A DNA stretch of 64,000 bases, from assembly GCF_008801835.1 (NCBI RefSeq), contig NZ_VZOW01000005.1:62001-126000 (forward strand), written 5' to 3'. Position 1 is the first letter of the stretch. Every line of letters starts with the position of its first letter. Positions 43,762 through 52,749 of this stretch are shown in pieces. Position numbers and translations under genes: made by a program. The notes beneath the pieces are model-generated. The model had not been told where the DNA came from, searched no databases, and worked only from the letters and a program-made list of their open reading frames with translations. Source of the DNA: Cupriavidus pauculus (GTDB taxonomy: Bacteria; Pseudomonadota; Gammaproteobacteria; Burkholderiales; Burkholderiaceae).

Positions 43762-43928
43762 GCGTACGGAATGGGCAAAAAGCAGAGAAATGTGAGATTT
43801 CTTGTCACATGTAACGGAATGTATCTGCAAAAATTTGTCACCCCACATTGGTAGGGTAGGGCGCAAGATCCACATAGTGACGGTTTTTGTCAGAATATGT
43901 GACTGTTAATCCGCCCTTAATCTTCGCC

Positions 43929-44246
43929 TCAGCGCGGCTGGAACACGATCACGGCCATGCCGGCGACGGCGATTGTGACACCTGTCATATCCCAGACGCT
44001 GGGCCGCACACCGTCCACCAGCCACAGCCAGACGATCGCCACGGCGATATAGATGCCGCCGTATGCGGCGTAGACGCGGCCGGAGGCGTCCGGGTGCAAT
44101 GTCAGCAGCCAAGCAAAGATGGCCAGCGACGCGGCGCCGGGCAGCAGTAGCCACGGGCTGGCGCCCTGGCGCAGCCACAGGTAAGGCAAATAGCAGCCAA
44201 GGATCTCGGCAAGCGCGGTCAGCAGGTAAAGCGCGACTGTCTTCAT
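43929..44246 (-). CDS. ynfA: YnfA/UPF0060 family membrane protein
   Basis: A 105 aa inner-membrane protein with four hydrophobic helices; starts [20 protein letters not shown] and contains [20 protein letters not shown], the hallmark of the UPF0060/YnfA family, related to small multidrug resistance transporters. Length is as expected. ATG at 44244-44246. It follows the pilin promoter region with the same orientation but has no evident functional link. Confidence 0.93.
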   Translation of the reverse strand: MKTVALYLLTALAEILGCYLPYLWLRQGASPWLLLPGAASLAIFAWLLTLHPDASGRVYAAYGGIYIAVAIVWLWLVDGVRPSVWDMTGVTIAVAGMAVIVFQPR

Positions 44247-44332
44247 ATCGGTCGAGTTTTCTTGTGGATGTTTGAACCGGCTAATCGCCTGCGGTCACGC
44301 GGGCGAACGGGGCACGTCGAATGCGCGACGTC

Positions 44333-45274
44333 CTATCCCACCGCCACGCGCAATGCCGCCACCAGCGCCGTCACCAGTTCGTTCTCTTCGGTGCCGCGCC
44401 GCCACATCACGCCTACCGGCGGCAAATCCCAACTGAGCGAAAACGGCAGCGTGGCGGCGTCGCCTAGCTCGACCAGTTCCGCGGCCACGGCGCGCGGCAC
44501 GATGGTGATTGCGTCGGGCTGGCTGCGCAGCAGCGTGGCCATCGGCTTGATCGAATAGGTTTCCACGATCGGCAGCGGCGGCGCCACGCCGGCCAGCGCA
44601 AACATCGTATTGATCGTGCGGCGGACCGGCGTGTGCGGCGGCGGCAGAATCCAGTCCAGCAGGGCCAGCCGTTTCCAGTCCAGTTTGCCGCGCGAAAGCC
44701 GCGCCGCGGCGCGCGACGGCACCACCAGCACCGGCTCCTCGCGATACAGCGGTTGCTGCACGATATCTTCGCCCGCCAGGTAAAACGACCGCGCGATGGC
44801 GCAATCGATCTCGTGCTGGCGTAGCGCCGTGACCAGTTCATCGGTGGTGCCTTCGCGCACCACCACCGCCACGCGCGGCGATTGATCGAGCCCGTATGCC
44901 AGCGCGGCGTCCAGCACCGCGCGCGCGGTGTACGGAATCACGCCGATCCGCAAGCGTCCGCGCCCGCCCGCCTCGATGACGCCGAGCTGGCGCCCGAGCG
45001 CTTCCGTATCGGCCATCGTCATGCGCGCGTGGCTCAGCACCGCCGCGCCGGTGGCGGTCGGCTCCAGGCCGTTGCGCGTGCGCGTAAACAGCGGCGTCAT
45101 GAAGATGTCCTCGATCTCGCGCAGCGCCTTGGTGACGGCGGGCTGCGACAGGTTCATTTCCGCCGCAACGCGCGAGATGGACCGTTGCCGCTCCAGCGCC
45201 AGCAACAGCGGCAAATGACGCAAACGCAGGCGGGACACGATCTGGTGCAGCAGTTTGTCGGCGGCGATAGGCAT
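44333..45274 (-). CDS. LysR family transcriptional regulator
   Basis: A 313 aa LysR regulator. HTH at about 20-80: LRLRHLPLLLALERQRSISR then VAAEMNLSQPAVTKALREIE and LFTRTRNGLEPTATG; effector domain from about 105. The N-terminal spacing and the MNLSQPAVTKALREIED sequence resemble the GbpR/PcaQ/CbhR-like group. It is divergent from the GGT-like/Bug/GAF group and probably controls it. The 129 bp gap contains AT-rich DNA (TAATACAACGATAAGTAATT) that may hold the operator and promoters. ATG at 45272-45274. Confidence 0.92.
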   Translation of the reverse strand: MPIAADKLLHQIVSRLRLRHLPLLLALERQRSISRVAAEMNLSQPAVTKALREIEDIFMTPLFTRTRNGLEPTATGAAVLSHARMTMADTEALGRQLGVIEAGGRGRLRIGVIPYTARAVLDAALAYGLDQSPRVAVVVREGTTDELVTALRQHEIDCAIARSFYLAGEDIVQQPLYREEPVLVVPSRAAARLSRGKLDWKRLALLDWILPPPHTPVRRTINTMFALAGVAPPLPIVETYSIKPMATLLRSQPDAITIVPRAVAAELVELGDAATLPFSLSWDLPPVGVMWRRGTEENELVTALVAALRVAVG

Positions 45275-45403
45275 CGGAGCAGGGCGGGCGAAAGCGATAT
45301 AACCGGATGGTAATACAACGATAAGTAATTCGATCCAGAAAGTTATTTCATCTGCCTATACTCGACGCCACAGGCAAATGCATGCAACAGGAGTCATTGA
45401 CCC

Positions 45404-47233
45404 ATGTTTACGACACGGCCCGAGATCGTCGGCACCTTTGGCGTCGCCGCTTCCACGCACTGGCTGGCTACGCAAACCGCCATGGGCGTGCTGGAACGCG
45501 GCGGCAACGCATTCGATGCGGCGGCGGCGGCGGGATTCGTCTTGCAGGTGGTGGAGCCGCATCTGAACGGGCCGGGCGGTGAAGTGCCGATCCTGTTTTG
45601 GAGCGAACGCGATCGCGCCGCGCGCTCGGTGTGCGGGCAAGGCCCGGCGCCGGCGCTGGCGGACCCCGACGCATTGCGCGCCATGGGCCTGGAAATGATG
45701 CCCGGCATCGGCCTGATGCCGGCCACCGTGCCCGGCGCGTTTGGCGCGTGGCTGACGATGCTGCGCGATCACGGCACGTGGCATCTGGCCGACGTGCTCG
45801 CGCCGGCCATCGGCTACGCGCGCAACGGTTTTCCGCTGGTGCCGCGCATCTCGCAGGCGATCCTGGCCGTGCAGGCGCTGTTCCGCGACGAATGGCACAG
45901 CTCGGCCGAAACATGGTTGCCCGATGGCAGGGTGCCGCGCCCCGGCGCGCTCCATACACTGCCGGTGCTGGCCGACACGTACACCCGCGTGGTCGAGACC
46001 GCCGTGGCAAAAAGCGACAGCCGCGAAGGCCAGATCGATGCCGCCATGGATTGCTGGTATCGCGGCTTCGTGGCCGAGGCCATCGACGATTACTGCCGCA
46101 ACACGCCTGTGCGCGATACCACCGGCGAAAAGCACACCGGTCTGCTGCGCTACGACGACATGGCCAACTGGACGCCTGTGGTGGAAGCGCCCGTTTCGCT
46201 CGAGTTCGGCCGCTATGCCGTGGCCAAGTGCGACATCTGGAGCCAGGGCCCGGTATTCCTGCAGCAGCTTGGCATGCTGCGCCACGCGGGGCTGGACGCG
46301 CATGCGCCAACCTCGGTCGAATTCGTCCACAAGATTGCCGAAGCGGCCAAGCTGGCGATGGCCGACCGCGCCGCGTGGTACGGCGATCCGCGCTTTGTGG
46401 AAAGCCAGCTGTGCGCGCTGCTCAATCCGCATTACCTGGCCGCGCGCGCGGCGTTGATCGGCGACCGCGCGGCCACGACGATGCAGCCGGGCGCGCTCAA
46501 GGGCGTTGCGCCGCGCATGCCCGACCTGGCTGTCGCCGAGCGCACGCTGGCCGCGGCCGATACGCGCTTCGGCATCGGTGAGCCGACGTTCGCGGCGCTG
46601 CCGCCGGTCAGCGAATGGGCCGAGCGCGAAGTATTCGTCGGCGACACCTGCCATATCGACGTGATCGACCGCCACGGCAATATGGTCGCGGCCACGCCGT
46701 CGGGCGGCTGGCTGTCGTCCAGCCCGACGATTCCCGCGCTTGGCTTCGCACTGAACACTCGCCTGCAAATGGCCTGGCTGGAACCGGGCCTGCCCAACAC
46801 GCTGGCACCGGGCAAGCGCCCATGCACCACGTTGTCGCCATCGCTGTGCATGCGCGATGGCGAGCCGTACATGGTGTTCGGCACGCCCGGCGGCGATCAG
46901 CAGGACCAATGGTCGCTGGCGTTTTTCATGCGCCACGCCGTGCACGGCATGAACCTGCAGGAAGCCATCGACGCGCCGGCCTGGCATGTCGACCACTTCC
47001 CGCAATCGTTCTGGCCGCGCCAGACCACGCTGAACCGCATCACCGTGGAATCGCGCATGCCCGCCGCGACGATCGATGCGCTGCGCGCGCGCGGGCACGA
47101 AGTTCGCGTAGGCGATGACTGGTCCGAAGGGCGCATGTCGGCATGCACGCGCGAGCGAGACGGCAAGGGCCGGCTGGTGCTGCGCGCCGGTGCCAATGCG
47201 CGCGGCATGCAGGGTTACGCGGTGGGCCGCTGA
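45404..47233 (+). CDS. Gamma-glutamyltransferase family protein
   Basis: Ntn-hydrolase of the GGT family, 609 aa, self-cleaved before a Thr nucleophile. The nucleophile is Thr415 in VFVGDTCHIDVIDRHGNMVA; the next residue is Cys where most GGTs have Thr/Ser. Other family elements: VLERGGNAFDAAAAAGFVL and LNGPGGEVPILFW (oxyanion), GAFGAWLTML and TPSGGWLSSS. No clear signal peptide, so a cytoplasmic acylase such as an oxamate/cephalosporin or gamma-glutamyl-like amidohydrolase is possible. ATG 45404 follows CAGGAGTCATTGACCC. It is first of a group with a Bug receptor and GAF protein, under a divergent LysR gene. Confidence 0.88.
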   Translation: MFTTRPEIVGTFGVAASTHWLATQTAMGVLERGGNAFDAAAAAGFVLQVVEPHLNGPGGEVPILFWSERDRAARSVCGQGPAPALADPDALRAMGLEMMPGIGLMPATVPGAFGAWLTMLRDHGTWHLADVLAPAIGYARNGFPLVPRISQAILAVQALFRDEWHSSAETWLPDGRVPRPGALHTLPVLADTYTRVVETAVAKSDSREGQIDAAMDCWYRGFVAEAIDDYCRNTPVRDTTGEKHTGLLRYDDMANWTPVVEAPVSLEFGRYAVAKCDIWSQGPVFLQQLGMLRHAGLDAHAPTSVEFVHKIAEAAKLAMADRAAWYGDPRFVESQLCALLNPHYLAARAALIGDRAATTMQPGALKGVAPRMPDLAVAERTLAAADTRFGIGEPTFAALPPVSEWAEREVFVGDTCHIDVIDRHGNMVAATPSGGWLSSSPTIPALGFALNTRLQMAWLEPGLPNTLAPGKRPCTTLSPSLCMRDGEPYMVFGTPGGDQQDQWSLAFFMRHAVHGMNLQEAIDAPAWHVDHFPQSFWPRQTTLNRITVESRMPAATIDALRARGHEVRVGDDWSEGRMSACTRERDGKGRLVLRAGANARGMQGYAVGR

Positions 47234-47306
47234 GCGCTGCATTGCGGATTCGGGACGAAATCGGGGCACGCCGTTGTTATTCGAAGACAGAAGGGGAGTA
47301 AGCAAG

Positions 47307-48284
47307 ATGAGAGCCGTAGTGAAAAGCCTGCTGTGCGGCGCCGCCGCACTGGCCATGTCGTTCGCCAGCGTGGCTGGCGCAGCCGATGCGTATCCCACCA
47401 AGCCCGTCACGTTGATCGTGCCGTGGGCGGCGGGCGGTTCCACCGATATCCTCGCCCGCGTGCTGTCGGAACACCTGACGAAAGCGCTGGGCCAGCCCGT
47501 GATCGTCGATAACAAGCCCGGCGCATCGGGCAATATCGGCTCGGCCATGGTGGCGCGCGCGCAGCCGGACGGCTATACGCTGCTGGTCGGCTCGATGAGC
47601 ACGCACGCGATGAATCCGGCGCTAATGGCCAACATGCCGTTTAAGGGCGTCGACGATTTCACGCCGCTCGGCCTTCTGGCCTATGTGACCAACACGATGG
47701 TGGTGAACCCGTCGGTCCCGGCCAACAACGTCAAGGAACTGATCGCCTACGCCAAGGCCAATCCGGGCAAGCTGGCCTATGCCAGCGCGGGTCCCGGATC
47801 GACCAACCATTTGAGCGCGGTGCTGTTCGAAAAGATGGCTGGCGTGGAAATGCTGCACGTCCCGTACAAGGGCGGCGCGCCGGCGGTGGTCGATACCGTG
47901 GCCGGGCAGACCCAACTGCTGTTTTCGGCCGGCACGCAGACGCTGCCGCACGTGAAGGCCAACAAGCTCAAGCTGCTGGCCGTGACCGAAGCCAGGCGGT
48001 CGCCATTGCTGCCAAACGTGCCGACGGTGGGCGAGACGATCCCGGGCTACGAATTGTCCGTCTGGTATGGCGCGTTCGGCCCGAAGAACATGCCGGCTGA
48101 TCTCGTTGCGCGCCTGAACAAGGAGATCAACCGCGTGATGTCGCTGCCCGAGGTGAAGGCCAAGATGGATTCGATCGGCGTGGAAACGGCGACGTCGACG
48201 CCGCAGGAGTTCGGCAAGATCCTCCGTCGCGACGCGGACCGCTACGGCAAGCTGATCAAGGACCTCGGCATTAAGGGGGAATGA
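47307..48284 (+). CDS. Bug family tripartite tricarboxylate transporter substrate-binding protein
   Basis: Periplasmic Bug receptor, 325 aa. Signal peptide MRAVVKSLLCGAAALAMSFA then cleavage near VAGAADAYPTKPVTLIVPWA. Motifs AAGGSTDILARVL, NKPGASGNIGSAMVARAQP and the C-terminal DRYGKLIKDLGIKGE are typical. ATG 47307 follows AGGGGAGTAAGCAAG; an upstream start in the same frame overlaps the GGT gene and is rejected. Its stop overlaps the GAF gene start (ATGA). Context suggests the ligand is the GGT-like enzyme's substrate or product. Confidence 0.93.
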   Translation: MRAVVKSLLCGAAALAMSFASVAGAADAYPTKPVTLIVPWAAGGSTDILARVLSEHLTKALGQPVIVDNKPGASGNIGSAMVARAQPDGYTLLVGSMSTHAMNPALMANMPFKGVDDFTPLGLLAYVTNTMVVNPSVPANNVKELIAYAKANPGKLAYASAGPGSTNHLSAVLFEKMAGVEMLHVPYKGGAPAVVDTVAGQTQLLFSAGTQTLPHVKANKLKLLAVTEARRSPLLPNVPTVGETIPGYELSVWYGAFGPKNMPADLVARLNKEINRVMSLPEVKAKMDSIGVETATSTPQEFGKILRRDADRYGKLIKDLGIKGE

Positions 48285-48793
48285 TGGCAAGCGTCGATAC
48301 GCTCGGCCACTGGCAAACGCATCTGCATGTGCTGTTCGATCGCCTGCGCGATGCCGCCACGCCGCGGGTTGCAATGGATGCGATCGGGCAGGCCACGCTC
48401 GACATCGTCGGACAGGGCCTGCTGACGATCAACGCCTGGCACGCGCGGACTGGCGAAATCGAACGGCTCTGGTCGTCCGACCCCGCCGCCTATCCCGTGG
48501 GCGGCAAAAAGCGCAAGGGCGATACTGCCTGGACGCGCCAGTTGCTGGTGCGCGGCGAAGTGTTCGTGGGCGAGGGCGACGACGCGCTGGCTGCGGTGTT
48601 CGACGATATCGCCACGATCCGCGCGCTGCGCTTGAACGGCGTGGTCAACGTGCCGCTGTGTCATGGCGGCAAGGTGATCGGCACCTTCAACTATCTGGCC
48701 GATATTGATGCGTGGACGGCGAACGAGATCACCGCGCTGCGCATGCTGGGCCAGTTCGCCGTGGGCGCAGTGCGCGACCTGCAGCAAGGCTGA
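48281..48793 (+). CDS. GAF domain-containing protein
   Basis: A 170 aa cytoplasmic protein made almost wholly of one GAF domain (about 28-165): TLDIVGQGLLTINAWHARTG, NVPLCHGGKVIGTFNYLAD and ITALRMLGQFAVGAVRDLQQ. No output domain, so it may sense a small molecule and act on a partner, or serve an enzymatic or allosteric role. ATG 48281 overlaps the Bug gene stop by 4 bp, so translation is coupled and the group is one operon. Confidence 0.87.
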   Translation: MMASVDTLGHWQTHLHVLFDRLRDAATPRVAMDAIGQATLDIVGQGLLTINAWHARTGEIERLWSSDPAAYPVGGKKRKGDTAWTRQLLVRGEVFVGEGDDALAAVFDDIATIRALRLNGVVNVPLCHGGKVIGTFNYLADIDAWTANEITALRMLGQFAVGAVRDLQQG

Positions 48794-48850
48794 GTCGGCG
48801 CGCAGGCGCGGCCCGACCCGGGTGCCTGCGCAAGTCATCGCGCCGCGCCG

Positions 48851-49573
48851 TCATTCCGTGGTGCTGGCACTCCAGAACGCCTGGCTGACCACGCTGGTGC
48901 CGCCCAGCCGCGCCACGATCTTGTCGAGTGCATCGCCATCGACTGAGGTGGCGGCCAGCGCCGCCTCGATTTCCACATCCTGCTCGCCGAATGCGCGCAC
49001 TTCCAGGTCGCGCGTGGGATACTCGGCGGCCTCCAGCGCCTCTTCCAGCAAGCGCATCGCGGTCTTTTGGTAGTCGCGCGATGTGATCACATGCACGGTG
49101 TGCGTGACTTCCACCGCGGTGGTGTCCAGCGGCTGGCGGTTGATGCGGTCCACCACGGGGCGCAGCAATGTGTTGGCCGCCAGAATGAACAGCGCGCCGA
49201 TCCCGGCCTCGACGATCATGTCCGCGCCCGCGCAGGCGCCCACCGCCGCCGAACACCACAGCGTGGCAGCGGTATTGAGGCCGCGCACGTTGCCTTCCTC
49301 GCGCATGATGACGCCCGCGCCCAGAAAACCGATACCGGACACCACATAGGCGATGACGCGCACCGCGCCATCGTGCGCCGCGATATGGTTGGCCAGATCG
49401 ACAAAGATGGCCGCGCCAACCGCCACCAGCACATTGGTGCGCAGGCCTGCGGTGCGTTGGCGATACTGGCGCTCGAAGCCGATCATGCCGCCCAGGATGA
49501 ACGCGGCGGTCAGGCTGATGGCGGTATCGAGCAGCGATTGCGGGTTGATATTCTGCAGGGCTTCCAGGGACAT
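48851..49573 (-). CDS. MgtC/SapB family membrane protein
   Basis: A 240 aa inner-membrane protein of the MgtC/SapB family. Conserved part: [59 protein letters not shown] and [18 protein letters not shown]. The C-terminal ACT-like cytoplasmic domain follows ([22 protein letters not shown]). Relatives help intramacrophage survival and growth in low magnesium or act as Mg-related regulators. ATG at 49571-49573 (MSLEALQN) is chosen; ATG 49582 would add three residues. It is not in a clear operon; the next gene on the strand begins 181 bp upstream at its stop. Confidence 0.88.
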   Translation of the reverse strand: MSLEALQNINPQSLLDTAISLTAAFILGGMIGFERQYRQRTAGLRTNVLVAVGAAIFVDLANHIAAHDGAVRVIAYVVSGIGFLGAGVIMREEGNVRGLNTAATLWCSAAVGACAGADMIVEAGIGALFILAANTLLRPVVDRINRQPLDTTAVEVTHTVHVITSRDYQKTAMRLLEEALEAAEYPTRDLEVRAFGEQDVEIEAALAATSVDGDALDKIVARLGGTSVVSQAFWSASTTE

Positions 49574-49654
49574 GATCGGCATCCGGTCGGGCCAAAAAAC
49601 TGGCGCGATTGTGGCACAGCCGGCCCCGCTTGCGTCGGCATTCTTATGGGCTCC

Positions 49655-49702
49655 AATGTCGGCCCGAACATTGGCCCGAATGTTGGCCCTGGAATCGGCC
49701 CC
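49655..49702. repeat. Degenerate 12-bp tandem repeat upstream of mgtC-like gene
   Basis: Four 12 bp units: AATGTCGGCCCG, AACATTGGCCCG, AATGTTGGCCCT and GGAATCGGCCCC. It lies in the gap between the MgtC-like gene start (49573) and the flavin protein gene stop (49754), so it is in the mgtC leader or promoter zone. It could hold repeated protein sites, or be the relic of a low-complexity coding sequence. Confidence 0.6.
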
Positions 49703-49753
49703 GCCGGCGAGAGCCCCTCGCGCCAACCTCTTGCGTCGCTTCCCGGTCCCTGC

Positions 49754-50734
49754 CTATTGCCAACTGCCGGTGTTGAGCGCCTGCGGCGATGCGCCGCCGG
49801 GCACGAAGTCCAGGCGTAGCGGCAGCGCCCGGTCGCGCCGCACGATCCGTTCGGGCAGGAATCGCCACAGCCGTTGCGCGCCGTCGAAGCGCGCAATCTC
49901 CGGTGAATCGGTGATGACTTCGGCGCGGCCCGTCATCTGCAGCAGGTCGCCAGTCGGATAGCTGACGAACACCAGCCCGGCCACCGGGTTGACCATCATG
50001 TTGCCGAGCGTGTTGAAAAACGTGTTGCCCGGAAAATCGGGAATCGTCAGACCGCCATCGCTATCGACGCGCACGAAACCGGGCTTGCCGCCGCGATGCG
50101 ACACATCGACCTGGCGCTGTCCATCGCCCAGATCGACATACGTCGTCACGAAGAACGAATCGGCATGCGCGATCAGCGTGCGGGCGCGCTGATCCAACGC
50201 GGTCATCGCTTGCGTCGGCACACCGCTTGGTTGGGCCGGATCGCGCGTCATTACCGGGTCGCGCTTCTGGATGTACTGAGGACAGTTGCCGAAGCTTTGC
50301 ACCACCGATACCTCAAACTTTTGCGCGTCGGAGCGATGAAGCACGCCATTCATGCGATTGCGTCGCCGCGTCATCGGCTCGATGCCGAGCAGCGCAATCG
50401 CGTTGCCGTCGTCCATGCCGGCTTCGGCCGGATCGTCGGCGTCGCGTGGGACCACCACATCGAGCCGGCGCGGATCGGGCGAGTGCATGAACCCGGGATG
50501 TCCGCCGCGCACCGTAGCCCATGGCCGTCCATCGGGCGCCACGGCGCCCACTACCACGAACGGCAACTGCGCGAAGAAGTCACGATGCTGGTCAGGCATA
50601 TAGTCCCGCACCACACGCGCGCCAATTTCCGCCAGGCGTTCTGCCACACCGGCGCGCGCCTGTAGCAGCCGTTCACCGGTATGCCACGGCGTGCCTGCCA
50701 GGCTTTCGATATCGGCTATCGGCTGCGTTGTCAT
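49754..50734 (-). CDS. Pyridoxamine 5'-phosphate oxidase-like FMN-binding protein
   Basis: A 326 aa flavin-binding oxidoreductase of the split-barrel PNPOx-like superfamily (COG3576-like). The N-terminal half includes FFAQLPFVVVGAVAPDGRPW and ATVRGGHPGFMHSPDPRRLD, and the second half HADSFFVTTYVDLGDGQRQV, DVSHRGGKPGFVRVD and DFPGNTFFNTLGNMMVNPVA, both characteristic. ATG at 50732-50734 follows GGGAGATCAAC. It is immediately downstream of the GST gene (29 bp), so the two are co-transcribed. Substrate unknown. Confidence 0.87.
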   Translation of the reverse strand: MTTQPIADIESLAGTPWHTGERLLQARAGVAERLAEIGARVVRDYMPDQHRDFFAQLPFVVVGAVAPDGRPWATVRGGHPGFMHSPDPRRLDVVVPRDADDPAEAGMDDGNAIALLGIEPMTRRRNRMNGVLHRSDAQKFEVSVVQSFGNCPQYIQKRDPVMTRDPAQPSGVPTQAMTALDQRARTLIAHADSFFVTTYVDLGDGQRQVDVSHRGGKPGFVRVDSDGGLTIPDFPGNTFFNTLGNMMVNPVAGLVFVSYPTGDLLQMTGRAEVITDSPEIARFDGAQRLWRFLPERIVRRDRALPLRLDFVPGGASPQALNTGSWQ

Positions 50735-50763
50735 GTTGATCTCCCGCTGATCGGTTGCGATGT

Positions 50764-51375
50764 TCAGCCTTCCAGTCCGGCTGCGCTTTTCTGGAACGGC
50801 ACGAAGCCCGGCAGCGCTTCCACGCGCGCCAGCCAGGCACGCACGTGGGCGTAGTCGTTCAGATCGACGAAACCCTCCGGTGCGCGCGCGGTGTAGCTGT
50901 AGAGCGCCACGTCGGCGATGGTCGGATGGTCGGCGGCGAACCACGGCCGGCTCGCCAGCGCGTCGTCCATGCGCCTGAGCACGACATGCGCGCGGTCGAT
51001 AGCCGCCTGACTGTCGACCGGTGCGCCGAATACCGTCGCCAGCCGCGCGGTGGCGGGGCCGGACGCGATATCGCCGGCCGCCACCGATAGCCAGCGCTGC
51101 ACGGCAGCCTCCTGCGCCGCGCCCTCTGGCAGCCAGTCCTTGCGGCCCAGCTTTCTGCTCAGATAGACCAGGATCGCGTTCGAATCGCACACCACGGTCT
51201 CGTCGTCGACCAGTACCGGCACCTGGCCGAATGGATTCAATTGCAGAAACTCGGGCGTCTTGTGCTGGCGCTCCAGCAGGTCAACGTCGATCAGCTCGGC
51301 GGGCTGGTTTAGCAGCGAAAGGAAAAGCCGGGCGCGATGGGAATGGCCGGAGAGCGGGTGGCCGTACAGTTTCAT
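50764..51375 (-). CDS. Glutathione S-transferase family protein
   Basis: A 203 aa cytoplasmic GST. Thioredoxin-like N-terminal domain [20 protein letters not shown] with a Ser-containing active region, [21 protein letters not shown], then an all-helical C-terminal domain with [20 protein letters not shown] (the N-capping motif). It conjugates or reduces electrophiles with glutathione. ATG at 51373-51375 matches the family start. It lies 126 bp downstream of a LysR gene on the same strand and upstream of the PNPOx-like gene. Confidence 0.92.
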   Translation of the reverse strand: MKLYGHPLSGHSHRARLFLSLLNQPAELIDVDLLERQHKTPEFLQLNPFGQVPVLVDDETVVCDSNAILVYLSRKLGRKDWLPEGAAQEAAVQRWLSVAAGDIASGPATARLATVFGAPVDSQAAIDRAHVVLRRMDDALASRPWFAADHPTIADVALYSYTARAPEGFVDLNDYAHVRAWLARVEALPGFVPFQKSAAGLEG

Positions 51376-51501
51376 GATCGGTGTCCTGGGTCGATTGTTG
51401 CGGATTTTCACGCAGATGCGCGTCACGGATCGACTATAGGCGCACCGATTGGCGCGAAAAACGGCCCGTAGCCCAAGTGACTATTGTGAAATCGAGAAGA
51501 A

Positions 51502-52410
51502 TCAGCCGGCGGGGTTAAGCGACGACGTGCCGCGCAGCGTCTCCACCGCCAGATCGATAAAGGCGCGCACCCGATGCATGGCGTGGCGGCCCTCGCGATG
51601 GATCACGTGGATCGGCAGCGGCGTGGGCTCGAACGGCTCGAGCACCAGTTGCAGCCGGCCGTCGCGCAGTTCATCGGCGATCTGGTACGACAGCACGCGC
51701 GCCAGCCCAAAGCCGTCGACTGCCGCCGCGATCGCCGAATCGTTGGTGGTGGTAGCCATGCGCGGCATCAGGCGGACGGGATGCGGCTCGCCGTCGCGCA
51801 TGAAGCGCCATTCGGGCAACGTGGAGATGCCGGTGGTCTGGATCACGCTGTGTTCGACCAGTTGGTCAGGCGACGCAGGCGCGCCGTGCTGCGCCAGGTA
51901 CTGCGGCGCGGCGCAGACCACGCGCCGAACCTGGCCGACCGGGATGGCCTGCAGCGACGAACTGGGCAACTCCCCGATGCGCACGCCGACGTCGATCCCT
52001 TCGTCGACGAAATTGACCACGCGGTCGATAAACAGGCAGTCGACGTCGACTTGCGGGTAGCGCCGCAGGTATTCGACCACCACCGGCGTGACGAACCTGC
52101 GTCCGAACAGCACCGAAGCCGTGATGGTCAGGCGACCGCGCGGCGCGGCATGCGCGCCGGTGGCCGCAAGTTCCGCATCGTCGATCTCGCCAAGGATGCG
52201 GCGGCAGTCTTCGTAGTACGCCATGCCGGTTGCGGTGGGCCTGACGACGCGCGTGGTGCGCGTCAGCAACCGAACGCCCAGGTGCGTCTCAAGTTCGGTC
52301 ACGACCCGGCTTACCACGCTCAGCGATACATCGAGCTTGCGCGCCGCCGGCGTGAAGCCGCCGCCCTCCACTACGGCCACGAAGGTTTTCATCGCCTGCA
52401 GTCTGTCCAC
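51502..52410 (-). CDS. LysR family transcriptional regulator (CrgA-like group)
   Basis: A 302 aa LysR regulator. The start GTG at 52408-52410 is preceded by CCAGGAGGAGCGTTTC, a very strong site, and gives the common N-terminus (M)DRLQAMKTFVAVVEGGGFTP; ATG at 52392 would drop six residues. HTH continues AARKLDVSLSVVSRVVTELE and GVRLLTRTTRVVRPT; the effector domain spans about 90-295. It is of the Pden/AaeR-like group that regulates neighbouring redox genes, here probably the GST and flavin protein genes. Confidence 0.92.
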   Translation of the reverse strand: MDRLQAMKTFVAVVEGGGFTPAARKLDVSLSVVSRVVTELETHLGVRLLTRTTRVVRPTATGMAYYEDCRRILGEIDDAELAATGAHAAPRGRLTITASVLFGRRFVTPVVVEYLRRYPQVDVDCLFIDRVVNFVDEGIDVGVRIGELPSSSLQAIPVGQVRRVVCAAPQYLAQHGAPASPDQLVEHSVIQTTGISTLPEWRFMRDGEPHPVRLMPRMATTTNDSAIAAAVDGFGLARVLSYQIADELRDGRLQLVLEPFEPTPLPIHVIHREGRHAMHRVRAFIDLAVETLRGTSSLNPAG

Positions 52411-52749
52411 GAAACGCTCCTCCTGGCTGGCCGGCTTCCCGATGGTGTCGGCAAGTTAGTGAAACGACGATGGTACCTGCGCGGACGTCGCACCGGGAAT
52501 AGCCCGGCGTGTGGTCGCAAACCTGATAGCGCGCAGTTTGGGGAAACGATGATTGTCGGCCGACGAGTCATCGGTTGATGCGCCCGGCGTCGGGGCACGC
52601 GCTTCCAACTTCAGCTCGCGGCCGGAGCCAATTCGCTGAGTTCCGATGTCAACCACAGGCCGACTGCGCAAGCATATCTATTGCTGCGTTGTCCCGATCC
52701 CCGGCATCGCAGCTTCTCAAGAATCTTCCAATTTTCGAAGCTGCAGATC
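52411..52749. other. Divergent intergenic region, nothing recognised
   Basis: This 339 bp region between the LysR and the M66-like protease genes holds no frame with a convincing start and no palindrome. It must contain both promoters; ATATCTATTGC near 52674 is the most AT-rich patch and might be a -10 region for the protease gene. Confidence 0.4.

Noticed and set aside
45356..47548. A 730-codon minus-strand frame opposite the GGT-like and Bug genes
   Set aside because: Composition is Arg/His/Gln-rich without domains and mirrors the codon bias of the sense genes.
49655..49702. Short tandem repeats as a CRISPR array
   Set aside because: Units are 12 bp, adjacent without spacers, and degenerate; no cas genes are present.
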